Assembly: GCA_051453625.1 (NCBI GenBank)
Contig: JBOZIK010000001.1
Location: 132,419,973-132,483,972 of the forward strand
Source of the DNA: Welwitschia mirabilis
Lineage: Eukaryota; Gnetophyta; Gnetopsida; Welwitschiales
Direction: 5' to 3'
DNA length: 64,000 nt
Shown here: positions 23,518-34,990 of the stretch, one piece after another
How positions within the stretch are numbered: position 1 is the first letter of the stretch
Layout: each line of letters begins with the position of its first letter
Notes under the pieces: generated by a model
What the model was told of the DNA's origin: nothing
What the model saw: only the letters and a program-made list of their open reading frames with translations
The model's database searches: none
Translations under genes and position numbers: made by a program

Positions 23518-24333
23518 TGTTAACATGTAAATATTAACTTTATAATCAAGTTAAAAAACTAATTAACCTTAATAGAAGACATTAGTATCACTGATTTTAT
23601 AACAAAAACCTATCTTCTATTAATTTCCAATTAAGTATGAACTTATCATGTACCCATGACATTTTTAGATGAATTATTCTCAATTTGAGGATATGCTTAG
23701 ATTTGAACATCAATCAGCCTAAAACACTACTTCCATTGACTAGGACTATTAGCATTACTGACCTTTATACATAAACTACTTTCAAATTCACATTCCTATC
23801 TTATCATGAAAAATTAAACTAAATGTAATTGTGGGTTCGTTCTAATTCCACATCAAAAATCAATTACATGTTTAATAACATGTGGTAGTGATGATGAGGA
23901 TTCATAGCACAAAATTTGATAGGGTTAAATACAATGACAGGGAGACACATGGAATTAATAGTAGTTGGTAGCATTTATAGCACTCTAGAGCCAAGTATTA
24001 GCATCATCATAGGAATATATACTAATTTGAAAAGAAGAAAAACCCTTCTATATAATGTTATGATTATGTGATTGTCCACTTAACACTATAAGCTAGAGGC
24101 TTGCAACCACTTCTCTTTTACATCTCGTTCCATAAAAGGGCCCTAAACCCTTAATTATATCATCTTTAGATCTAGAGAATTATAGAATGTTTGAATACCA
24201 ATTGTGATAGATTTCTAAGTAACTCTTTCGGGGAGTGAGCTATTCTTCAAGGATTATGAAGGAGTTCTCCTCGCATCTTTCCTTTTTTTTTTTTTTTTTT
24301 GCTATTAAATTATTTCTTTTTATAAGACATAAG
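23518..24333 (+). repeat. 3' LTR of element A, first segment
   Basis: It matches 3279 to about 4085 of the 5' LTR, then stops abruptly after ...GACATAAG, where minus-strand element F begins. The last five bases, ATAAG, are one copy of F's TSD. The LTR resumes at 51270. Confidence 0.87.
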
Positions 24334-25565
24334 TATTATAGTATGTATTTGTACAAATATTACATCCTTAAAAAATATTAAAAATCACCAAACTAAATGT
24401 ATTACATAACACAACATACTAATATAGATGGAAGTGATTCAAATGTTGTAATTACATTAAAGGAATAAGTGAGAAGAAAGAGAATTGATTTCAAACAAAA
24501 CACTTTTGTAATATCTAAGTAGATAATAACAATATAAATAAACATACTTATATAAATAAGACATAAGTTCTATTCTAAATGTAACATCTATTTAATTACT
24601 AAATCAACCTATCATGGAGATCAGCCCTGTATAATCTATATAAATCAAGCAAATCCATTACTAAAATAAGCCCAACCTAATCTATAAGGTGCATCGAATA
24701 TAATATGAAAACAATGCAAAGTTAATCTAGAAAATGAAATGTAATGCACTTAAACTAATGATGTCAACCTTAACAAAAGTTATTCTCATGATCTATATTA
24801 CAAATGAAGCTGCCACATAATCAAAAGAAATAAAAACCATAAGGAAAAAGCACATAACAAATGATATGGAAAGGAAAATATAGCTTTGATTAAGTTTAAC
24901 GAACATTCATGTTACAAAGGAACAACACCTCAATGAAGGATACACAATTCAATACCAAAGAAAATGTCTTTCTGCAATAAAATGGATGGACTTCCTACCA
25001 TTCGATCTCCTATCACAAGAAGTTTTAGTGTCAAAGAAGATAAAATCAAAGACAAGAACAAAATAGGTATTTATTATAAAATGGAATCTAAAAATAACAA
25101 ATACTAATAGATAATAACCACATAAGAAGATGTAAGACACATGGATAAAGTTTGATAAAGTTTGATGAAGCACTATTTTTAGGTATCATCTTGCTACTCA
25201 TCTGGACATCATAGGAGATGTTGCCATATCATACAGGTTCCACATTAGCTACCAGATTAGTTTAATAAGTGTTCTTATTAGCATAAGGACTTCTATTATC
25301 TGTAAAGTTGTTTGGATGATGAGGTGATAATGAAATTCATAAAAATGTTTCTTGTATTATATTAGACTCTTTAATTGTATGATTACTTCTTTAGATTAGA
25401 AGTATTGTAATTTGATTTAAATGCTATTAAATTAATGAAGATTGTATGTTTTTATGATATTTGCCATAGCTCTTCATTATCGTTGAACGCAATATAAACT
25501 TCTCTAATGTCTTGCAAAACTACTCAAAATACCCTATTAAATAAATAAAATTTGAAAATACAACA
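24334..25565 (-). repeat. 3' LTR of element F (left end)
   Basis: It aligns with 50008-51264. On the plus strand it starts TATTATAGTATGTATTTG (right copy TGTTGCGATATGTATTTA) and ends AAAATACAACA. Decayed palindromes lie at about 25183-25223 and 25291-25332. It is unlike A's LTR; its start on the element strand resembles E's LTR start (TGTTGCACTA). Confidence 0.85.
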
Positions 25566-25590
25566 TAACCCTCCACTTAGCCTTATCAAT
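25566..25590 (-). other. Polypurine tract of element F
   Basis: On the minus strand AGGCTAAGTGGAGGGTTA directly precedes the LTR start, nearly the same as in B and D. This fixes the orientation of F and the inner LTR edge. Confidence 0.75.
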
Positions 25591-28500
25591 TCTTGATAAG
25601 ATCAGGCAAATAACCATAATTATGAGCCAAATTGACTAATAATAAATCAACTAAAAGACTATGAAGTAAATTAAAAAATAATCTTATAAATCTTAGAATG
25701 TAGAATAGACATGCTAGAAATAGATAACTAAACATTACACCTATGTATCATAAGTGGTCATATTATCATCCTAGTGGTCATCTAGACGATGGAGGGGATG
25801 ACAGGCTCAAAAATTAATCTTGAAAAAGAGAAGCATGTAAAATTTTTTTCAAGTAGATAATCATTAAAATGAATTGATATTAATAGCCCTCCACTCAAAT
25901 GTATAGTAGACACTGAAAAAATAATTATGTATAACATAAAAAATATCCTCATCATGAAGTGTCAAAAGTAATATGTAAAAGATATACATAATGTTCCAAT
26001 AATAAAAATGTACACCATGATGGTACTCAGTAAACGATATGTCTATGAAAAAATCATGAGCTTTTATACAATCCACCAAGCCGAGGACTATGGGAGAAGG
26101 TGGGAAGAAAGGAAAGGAGAGAAGAGCGATGGGGGAATATACATAATACAACATATTAAATCACTCCCCTCATTATCTCCTAATGAGCTAATGTGCAATA
26201 GGCTCAGGTCCAAGTGGAGGAAAAAGAGGATGCTTAGGATCTATAAGGAAATGATGGCCTAATGATGTCATGATAGAGCATTTTATCTCATCTCTATGTA
26301 CTCTAACTGCCTTTAGAAGGTTCATTATCACATCATGCTCAATACTTAATATGTGCTAATACATATCAACCAACTACTCCTCACTGTGATGTACTCTCCT
26401 CTCAATTATGGAGATGCTTTGATCAAGTATGATGATGCCTTAGTCTATCATCTCTCAACTACTCTAGATCTTCTCTATCAATGGACCGTAAATCTAATCA
26501 AAATTGATGCCAATCATAGGTCTCTATACCTAAGATCTCCTTACCTCTCTTAGTATCTAGATATCCTTGTTCTGTAGGTAATGAGCTAAGGCCTAAACAT
26601 GTATAAGTTTCTACTCATCCATAGGTTTAGGTATACTAGAGCATCTAAACATGTCTGAGAGGAGGCAAAGTTATCTTAGATTTTATAGCTATCTTAACTT
26701 GATCATACTAATATGTCTTCTCTAAGTAAAGATCGATAGACCCATCTACTCCCCCTACCTGAATATCGCTAGCATCTAGAGCTATGTTACCATCACATGA
26801 CTATTATGAAATGATAGGTTGATGTTATGAATTATCCCTCTATGGAGAATCTGATAGGTAAGCAATAACTATATCACTAAAAATCCCTACCTATTAGTAG
26901 TCAAGTTAGCTAAAATATCTAATGTTATGTCATAAACATAACACTTTTCTGTACTATCAACTGAACGGATATGTATATAGTGATACCATCTAGATCAGTA
27001 ATAGCAATAATGTGATTCAAGAAAATTGATATCTTGTAATCATGAATGGTTACTATGATCATATCAACTAGATAATCACGAGCATCAAGATGCCTTTCTA
27101 TATGTATAATGTCATAAAATTCTCTAGTCTCCAAGATGTGATATGTCCCCTATGCATCTATGATCTAATAAAGCTATAGATTTGTAAGTCTTTAATCCAC
27201 CTTTAGACCTAAATAAATAATAAGGTCCTTAAAATATCTCTCTACATGAATGGTAGTTATCTAAATTAAGAGAGATTGAGGCTAGTGAAGTGGAGGGTGG
27301 ACTAGCTCTATCCACTCAATCTCTTGTGGTATCAATGGGCTTGTCTCTTACTCTACTGCCTTGGCTTCTACCTTGGACTATCTAAATCTATATGTGCATG
27401 GACTAATTGGTTATAAACATGAAATGCATCACATGAGGTCAAGTGGAAATAACTAAAATGTATCGCATGGAAGCTCAAAATAACCACATAATTTGGTTTT
27501 TAATGTGTAAAAATTATAAAAATATGTCTTGCCTCCTCCCAATAGTACTAATACGTCTTGTATTATCTAATCATGAAAAGAAAAATTTAAAACACAAGAA
27601 AAAGTCAAAATGTGTAAATCTAGTGGGCCTTAAATAAGGTAAAAAATAAATGTAATTAAATAAAAAATCTAATCTAGTATAATTATAGAACTTATTATAC
27701 TAATCAATTTGCCTTAAGGATCACTATATTTTCACTTATAGTTTTTGAGAAAATGAGGGTTAAAATTAAAAACCAAATTCTACCTTGTAAAATATACAAT
27801 TCAAGATATCTTATAAAATACATGATAAAAATTAGATTCGTAAGTACCAAGTTAAAGAGGATAAAAAACTAAATGATATATGTGAAACTACATGTTGAAA
27901 GGATCAAAAACATGAGAAAGAATTAAAAATAATAAAGGAGAGGATGACATACCTCATTCTACAAAATTCAATAAAAATTCATAATTCAGAGTGCTAATTT
28001 AGCAGGGGAAACTTCTAATACATTAGTAGAAACTAGAGTAACTATCACATATCAAAGGAGTGGATGAAAATAATAGGGAATGAGAGAAAAATAAAGGAAA
28101 AGAAATGAACTTAAGGTTTTATAAACTATCGTCCAGTTGTATCATCCAGATGATAATCTAAGATAACTCTCAAAAAAATCTCAGCTATTGTCCTCCATAT
28201 CATTTGGATGATGTAATGGATGATGAGACTTTGAAAAATTTCAAAAAAATAAAATTGTTATCTAAACAACTTGGGCTTTGATATTAGCATGGATGTATCA
28301 AAATGTATCAAAAAACTCAAAAAATGAAGAACAATGAAGAATTGTGATGAAGAAGAATACTCAAAATATTGGGTGATGAAAATGCACCAAGTAGTAAGGA
28401 GTCTAACAAATAAAATTAAATAAATGTACCTAAACTAAAAAATGGTCATGAGAAATGTAGAACTCTAAAGAAAATAAAAAGTAATCTCATAAAGATCATG

Positions 28501-29125
28501 AAGAATGCATCTAAGAATAAGAGAATATCATCTAATTAAAATGGTAAATAAAGTCAACTTTAATTAATTAAAAAAAGATATAAATAATAATAAGAAAACT
28601 ATGAATGATAAGATCCTAACTAATGATGAAAAAGTACTAAAATAACTTTAAGATAATAAAATAAATAATAAAAAAAGATAGAATGAAAATCGATAAGAGA
28701 ACCATGAATAAGATGGGTTGCTTACCTTAAATTCTAACCTAGCAAACCCTCTCAAAAGACATCATAAAGCTAGTTGAATGAAGATACATGATAAAACATA
28801 TTGACTCTATAAAGTTCCACTTAAAAAGGCAATGATTATAATGACATCAAAGACTAAGTAGTTAAAATAATGAATGATAAGATTAAAATCTACTTATAAA
28901 TGAACTCTCCTACTCATATCCAATAATACATCTAAATCTTTAAAAGTGAAATGATTAAGTATAAATATTAAAATTCTAGGAAATAAGAAATGCGTCTAAT
29001 AATACTAGGAATACTATTGATCCCATAGTCTCAAATTTTTATTACTAATTTCTATGATAAGAGGAGCACAACCATAATCAAAGAAGTAAGGACCTATGAA
29101 GCATGACCAACTAACCCCAGTGGAG
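25591..29125 (-). pseudogene. Post-integrase region of element F with an env-like remnant
   Basis: The clearest open piece is 26925-27134, with TREFYDIIHIERHLDARDY and then IVTIHDYKISIFLNHIIAIT. Just upstream on the minus strand comes RYFKDLII-LGLKVD. The order (R-F...ERG, a REFY motif, then V-I--Y-I-IFLNHII) resembles the domain found in env-like ORFs after integrase in Athila elements and in 'putative plant transposon protein' ORFs, where it reads VREFYAN...V-G--I-FSP--IN--L. This is a resemblance by eye. Its function is unknown. Palindromes lie at about 25757-25803, 28127-28160 and 28186-28227. The rest has no recognisable domain. D's insertion site is at 29126-29130. Confidence 0.4.
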
Positions 29126-29130
29126 TTCCC

Positions 29131-30411
29131 TATTTCAATGCCAATTTGTGAGAATTTGATGGTATATTTTAAGTACTTTTGTAAGACATTCATATAAGTT
29201 TTGATGTAATACTGATGACTATGAAGATTTAATAGGATGATCAGTAAAACATATGATATCTAGCATTTTTGGCAATTTCTTGGGCTTATTCTGATACTGA
29301 AGAATTGGAAGAAGAACTATACAATGCAAAAACTAATTTACCTTTAAGAAAAGAGCAAAGGAAAACCGTTGTCCCCATAGTTATTTCCATGACATCTAGG
29401 ATGACTAGACTATTGACATCAATAAAAGCCTGTAGTGCTGATGGTAGCACATGGTACACTACCCAAGCCATTAAGGCAGCATCATCCCCTATGTCATGTG
29501 GATAATAAATAGGATGACAACTATTTTTACACTACAGCAATAAATTTCATTGTAAATGTGATTAAATGACCCATTTTTTCCCCTGTCTTTAGGGTTTGTG
29601 TCTAAATTTCTTAATTTAAAATCTATAAATAACCTTCTCCTCCTTTATTTCCATGCCATCTTTTGTACTCAATACATTTGATAAAAGCTTGAATGATGAG
29701 AGTTTCATCCTATGCTACAGAAAGGAGTTTCCTTTGTGTAAGGGTATGTCCCTCTCATTAAGGTGTTGTTTTTCTGATTTGTAAGTGGATGTTGTTCTGA
29801 TTTCATTTGGATTAACACAAATTCCTCTTTTATCTCATTATTGCACATCTTACTTATGATTTAATTTATTCATAGTTAGTCATAAGCTTTGATTTATTTA
29901 GATCATAAGAGTAATCTTTATTAAGGTTGACCTTGTTTAGTAGAATAGATTTACATTGCTTCTTTCTTTCTTTTCATATTGCATTTCATATTATACTTGA
30001 ATAGATCTCATAGTTTATATTGATTAAGAACTAGTAGATACTTTTCTTACTTGATATAAGTTGTAGAGAAGTAGTCTTTATGATAGAAAGACTAGGATCT
30101 AAGTAGGATTTATTTTCATTTCCATTTTTATTCCCATTTTCATTTACTTTTGCATTTCCATTTTCATTCACTTGCATTTCATTTTTATTTAAGCATTGTA
30201 TAACTTGTGTTATTTCCTTTCATTTTTTATAAAGACAAAAAGAAGTAAAATATATTAGCAAAATCAATTCTCTAACTCTAAGGGTAGTTCCTTCATTGGA
30301 TTACGACATTTGGGTGAACTCCCATCTATAAAAGAGTGTGTTTTTTATAATTTACATAATTTATAGGTTTATCTAAAGGATTTCCAGATTACATAAATTT
30401 ACCTCACAACA
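29131..30411 (+). repeat. 5' LTR of element D
   Basis: It starts TATTTCAATGCCAATTTG (TG decayed to TA) and ends CCTCACAACA. Palindromes lie at 29367-29408 and 29480-29520, and a TATAAATA box at 29624-29631. It aligns with 39673-41469 once the gap and the 77-bp duplication are removed. Confidence 0.92.
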
Positions 30412-30414
30412 TTT

Positions 30415-30432
30415 TGGTATCATTTACAGAGA
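30415..30432 (+). other. tRNA-Asp primer-binding site of element D
   Basis: TGGTATCATTTACAGAGA, three bases after the LTR. Compared with TGGCGCCGTTGCCGGGGA, most differences are C-to-T or G-to-A. Confidence 0.75.
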
Positions 30433-30590
30433 AGGACACAAAGAGCTAAGAGGATTGTCACTAATTGAATAAGTACCTTGAATCTTTTTATTTAGGTTAT
30501 CTATTTTAAATTAGTGTTGTATTTTTCTAAGCTTAGGTTAAAGTAGGTTTATTTTTGTAACTCAAGTTTATGCATTTTCTTTTTGTTTTC

Positions 30591-30829
30591 CTATCATCTT
30601 ACTTGTTAACCTCATGACTCGAGAGGACAACAATTTGAAAATTCTTCTATATTTCTGCATCCTTGCATTTTCTTTTCCATAAAATAAATCTCCTATCATT
30701 CTTTCTGTCATTTCCACAACATACCTGGATGACAGTCTACTATTTTCATGAGTTTTGGTAATTTTGGATTTTTCATTTACTATTATCATTAGCTTGCCTA
30801 TTGTCCCCATGATCAGATGGATGACATTC
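30591..30829 (+). repeat. Three-copy palindrome array in the 5' leader of element D
   Basis: Decayed copies lie at about 30591-30630, 30694-30736 and 30798-30829, again near 100-bp spacing. The third reads TTGTCCCCATGATCAGATGG with GATGACA after it. They lie between the primer-binding site and the first gag codons, as in B and E. Confidence 0.8.
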
Positions 30830-30879
30830 TGTTGTTTTTGATTTCTCTATTCTATTAGTTGTTTAAGCATGCAGGGATA

Positions 30880-32760
30880 TGGTGAATACTAGTAAAAAGA
30901 TGAAATATTAGGGAGAATGGAATCTAATTGAAGAAAATATCAAAGAATTATTAATCAACTTCAAATTAAATCCAAGTACACACACCCCAGGTACACAAAT
31001 TTCTAAAATTAAAGAAGAAGACTTTTCTTCTTTTATTATTTCAGAATTCAATTTTGCAAAAGAAAAGTATAGTGTAGAAGGTGATTATATTGTTTCTTTT
31101 AAAATGTTGAATATTTCAAAAGTGTCACAAAAATAAAATCAAGTAGCTTCTTCTAACGCTCCAATCATAATAGGAACTTTTTCTTCAAATGTAAAAATTT
31201 TGTTTAGGGATTTAATTGCTAATAGAAAATGTGAAATTCAAAATCATTTTGATTTAACTCTTGAAGATGATGTAGAGTTAATAAATTTAAGTGCATACCC
31301 AATCTTTTTGGGTGAATCAGAAGAAGATCCTTTTCAACATCTAGCCAAGATAAAAAAACTTGTGCTTACATCTAGAAATGGAAAAAAATGTATTAGTATT
31401 ATACATACATGATTGTTTTTTTAGTTATCCTTAGAGGGAGGGAAATAATTTAGCTCAAATCCATTCCATATAAAAGTATTAAATTATGGATTCAAGTGCA
31501 AGAAGTTTTTATTAAAAGATTTTTAAGTAAAAGTACTATGAGGAAGAGAAGAAAAGAAGTAACCAACTTCCAATAATAACCTTCTGAAGATTATGCAACT
31601 GCTCATGAATGTTTTATAATTGCTAGTCATTCCAATCCTATTGATCAAATTTGTAAGGAAGAACTAGTAGATTATTTTTATAGTGGACTGAATGCTTTAA
31701 CAAAACAACTTGTAGACTTTTCTTTTAGAGGAAATTTGTTGAATTTAAGCTTAGATGATGCTTAGAGTATGCTAGAAAATTTAGTGGAAATTAATCAAAC
31801 TTGGCCTAAGCCAACAAAGGAAAACCATACTATTGGATAAATTTTGAAAGATCTAAAAGAAATAAAACATAATAAGGAAGAAGAAAGGTAGGTTTCAACT
31901 AATTTAATGAAATATTTTACTACTACTTTAAAGAAGTATACTCAAATGATAGTTGATGCAAATATTGTTAAGAATAAACCCTCAACTTATAACTGTAAAC
32001 TTTGTGAAGATGATTCCCATTTCATAAAAGAATGTACCTTATTACCAACTTACTAAAAAAGAATGTTTGAGGAAGTGTGTGCTTTCAACCAAAGAAATCC
32101 TAATTTTAAGAGCCAACCACCATTTCAAAAAAGACCAGGTAACAACCCTAATGGAAACCATTTGAGATCAGATTTAAGAATTCTAACTTCCAATCAAATT
32201 CTCAACAAAATCTAAATTATCCCCTTGGATAATCCATTGAGGAAATGATAAAGGTATAAGAGAAAACCAATAGTAACATTAAAAACCTTGTGAATGTGCT
32301 TCAATAAATAATTCTTGTCAATTAAATACCACAAGGGTCTCTTGCTTTCTAATCAATTCCCAACCCAATTGAAGTTTAGAGAGACTTAAAAATTGTAATG
32401 AGAAGTGGAAAAGATACAGCACTTTCTACTCATAAGGATTAACTTCTAAACAAAATGAAGTAATAAAGTAAGATGACGTAGAAATCCTAGATTCTTATAA
32501 CCTTCGTTCAACATCATCTGTTAAAGCCTTCATCAAACATAATTTAAAAGAAAACAAAGGAAAGAAACCATCCACTCCTTAACTTGATAGATTAAATATG
32601 AGTACTACATTTGACAAACACCTAAACGCCTTCATACAAGAAGTCAACATTAACCTTTCCTTTTGAAAAATTTTGCAAGAAAATCCCAAATATTCTAAGT
32701 TATGAAAGGACTTAGTGAGAAGAAAGGAAAAAACATGTCATTTCTAGTAAAGCCTTTCTT
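30880..32760 (+). pseudogene. gag: gag remnant of element D with CCHC zinc knuckle
   Basis: The N-terminal part holds LNPSTHTPG near 30970. The open piece 31200-31412 gives NHFDLTLEDDVELINLSAYP and EEDPFQHLAKIKKL, matching the plant gypsy gag start of capsid (E-PY-HL-EF). After a frame change near 31400, the LWIQVQEVFIKRFLSKST region follows, then CFIIASHSNPID, DYFYSGLNALTKQLVDF and LVEINQTWPK. A complete C-x2-C-x4-H-x4-C zinc knuckle (CKLCEDDSHFIKEC) lies at 31994-32035, followed by RNPNFKSQPPFQKRPGNN. F's gag on the minus strand matches closely in the same order. Stops and at least one frameshift inactivate it. Confidence 0.87.
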
Positions 32761-33300
32761 GCCTAATCTCTTTCTAACTTAGTAATGAAAAAATGTTCTA
32801 AATTCAAAGATTCTGGGGAAGCAACTATTAGTATTACCTTAGAGGGAAACAAAGAAATTAGAAAGGCTTTGATTGATATAGGTGCAATTGTAAACATTAT
32901 GCCTCTTAATATATGTAAAAGACTTAGGTTAAAAAGCAAAGTTAAACCTACACCTATTATCCTAGAGCTAGCTAACACCTTAATCAAGAAACCTTTAGGA
33001 ATCATTAAAGATCTAATAATCCAAATTAAGAAAGCTTTTTATCCCATTAATATTATCATAATTGAAATAGATTATGATGGAGGGTATTCACTACTTCTAT
33101 AAAGAGCCTTTTACGCCACAACTTATTGTATCATTGACACTCAACCTGGACTGATGAGATACCCCTTTGACAATAAAGAAATTACCATTAGGGTCTTTGA
33201 TGCTATTGAAAAAGACATGGAAACTGATTTCAACATTGAAGATAATTTAATACCAACCTTATTTCTACAACATTAACCCATAGAAGAGAGATTAATTATG
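32761..33300 (+). pseudogene. Aspartic protease remnant of element D
   Basis: The open piece 32785-33102 contains the catalytic motif in the phrase ALIDIGAIVNIMP (canonical ALCDLGASINLMP), with Asp intact. LELANTLIKKPLGIIKDLII and IIEIDYDGGYSLLL come next. Just after the stop at about 33100 the reading resumes with RAFYATTYCIIDTQ (canonical RPFLATGRALIDV). Two matching protease copies on the minus strand lie in element F (45380-45625 and 47458-47676). One stop and small changes break an otherwise well-preserved domain. Confidence 0.87.
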
Positions 33301-33433
33301 CTACATGAGCCAAATTTATATGATGATCTAACTAAAATAAACTATTTTGAATCTAAGAAGGAATTTTTTGAGGATGAGGAAGAAACCCAACATCTTTACT
33401 TGATAGAAAAACTTTTTGAAGAGTGTTATTCCC

Positions 33434-33469
33434 TGCCTATCGTCCCTATGACAGATGAGACGACAATCC
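33434..33469 (+). repeat. Palindrome copy inside the PR-RT coding linker of element D
   Basis: CTATCGTCCCTATGACAG with TGAGACGACAATCC after it has the usual outer arms (TCGTC...GACGA). It lies inside an open frame (33298-33579) and reads IVPMTDETTIQ, ahead of HELKKLPKGLKYIFL, the conserved phrase before RT. F has copies at the equivalent place in both of its PR-RT units. Confidence 0.75.
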
Positions 33470-33699
33470 AACTTAATACCCATGAGCTTAAGAAATTACC
33501 TAAAGGTCTAAAATACATATTTCTATATGAGAATCAAACAAAACCTCCAATAATCAGTGACCTTCTCTCTCCTCAATAAGAATTAGATTTGACGCCCCTC
33601 TTAGAATCAAAGAAAAATGCCTTTACTTAGATGCATAAAGACTCAAATGCCATTCCTCTTTTCATAGTTTAACATTAAATATATCTTGAGAACAATGCG

Positions 33700-34500
33700 A
33701 AACCTATTAGAAAACCCCAAAGAGAACTAAATCTAGCCCTTAAATAAATTCTCAAAATGAAATAATTAAAATTATGGATGCTGAAATTATTTATGGCATA
33801 GTGGATAGTGAGTGGGTTACTTCTTTAATAGTAGTACCAAAAAAAGGATGAAAATGGAGAATGTGCATAGACTTTAGAAAACTCAATGAGGTCATCAAAA
33901 ATGATCATTGTCATTTACCTTTTCTTGCTTAAATTCTTGAAAGAATTCAAGTTCATGCTTATTATTATATTCTTGATAGGTATAGTGGCTATAATCAAAT
34001 TTACATAACAGGTGAAGACTAAGCTAAAACCACCTTCACATCTTTCTTTAGAACCTTTGCTTTCAAATGAATGCCATTTAGACTTTGTAATGCCCCTGGA
34101 ACTTTTCAATAATCCTTGATAGAAATATTTTCTACATGATAGAAAACTCTATAAAAATCTTTATGGATTATTTCTCCATCTTTAGTAATACTTTTGAACA
34201 AACTATGCTGATATTAGAAAAATTCCTTAATAAATGTATTAAAAGTGGGTTACACTTAAGTTGGGAAAAGAGTTTCTTCCTTGTTCAACATGGAATTGTT
34301 TTGGATTATTGCGTTTCAAAAGAATGGATTAGAATGGATCCCACAAAAGTAGATATCATTAAAAATCTTAATCTTTCAATAATTGTTAAACAAGTTAGAT
34401 ATTCCCTTGGACATGCTGATTTCTACCACCAATTCATTCATGACTATGCTAAAACTTGTAAACCTCTCCACTCTCTACTTGAAAAAGATGTTAATTAAAG
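33700..34500 (+). pseudogene. Reverse transcriptase remnant of element D
   Basis: The RT starts with a DSEWVTSLIVVPKKG phrase near 33800-33850. WRMCIDFRKLNEVIKNDH follows near 33855-33905, then YSGYNQI near 33980 and TFTSFFRTFAF near 34035. MPFRLCNAP comes after these. The open piece 34136-34498 holds IFMDYFSIF (FxDD decayed to FMDY), WEKSFFLVQHGIVL, and VRYSLGHADFYHQFIHDYAK with KPLHSLLEKDV. These are the standard conserved blocks of plant gypsy RT in order. The second catalytic Asp in FMDD is lost, and stops occur near 33930, 34020 and 34138. Confidence 0.9.
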
Positions 34501-34990
34501 TGTTCTAATTCATGTCAACTTGCTTTTAAAACTCTTAAGGATAAAATATCCTCTAAACCTATTGTCACAGGTTCTAATTAGAACAAAGACTTTGAACTTA
34601 TATGTGATGCAAGAAACATTGTTGTGGGGAGGTTTTCAGTGAAAAATATGAGGATGGATTTAAATTTATATCTTACCTTAGCAAAATATTAATAAGTATC
34701 CAATCGAACTACACTACCATTGAGAGAGAAATGCTTGCTATCATCTTTTTCTTGGACCATCTTCGACACTACCTTCTTGGTTTTCACATCAATGTCTACA
34801 TGGACTACGTAGTCATTTGTTATCTCATGACAAAGAAAGATTCAAATGCCAACCTTATTAGATGGACCCTTTTAATGCGAGAATTTAATCTTACCATTAT
34901 TAATAAGGCTAAAAACATAATAGCATTATAAACCATCTTTCTCAACTTACTTTCTCCAATAATAAAACTCCTATTAATGACTCTTTTCTT
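34501..34990 (+). pseudogene. RNase H remnant of element D
   Basis: FELICDARNIVVGR near 34590-34635 matches F-L-CDASDYAVG. YTTIEREMLAIIFFLDHLRHY follows, the latter part inside the open piece 34731-34931. INVYMDYVVICYLM corresponds to VYTDHAALKYLL with the catalytic Asp of YTDH kept, and LIRWTLLMREFNLTI is the standard RNase H end. Only a few stops break it. Confidence 0.87.

Noticed and set aside
32763-33005. An 80-codon minus-strand frame across the D protease
   Set aside because: Antisense shadow of the protease open piece 32785-33102, which carries the ALIDIGA catalytic motif.
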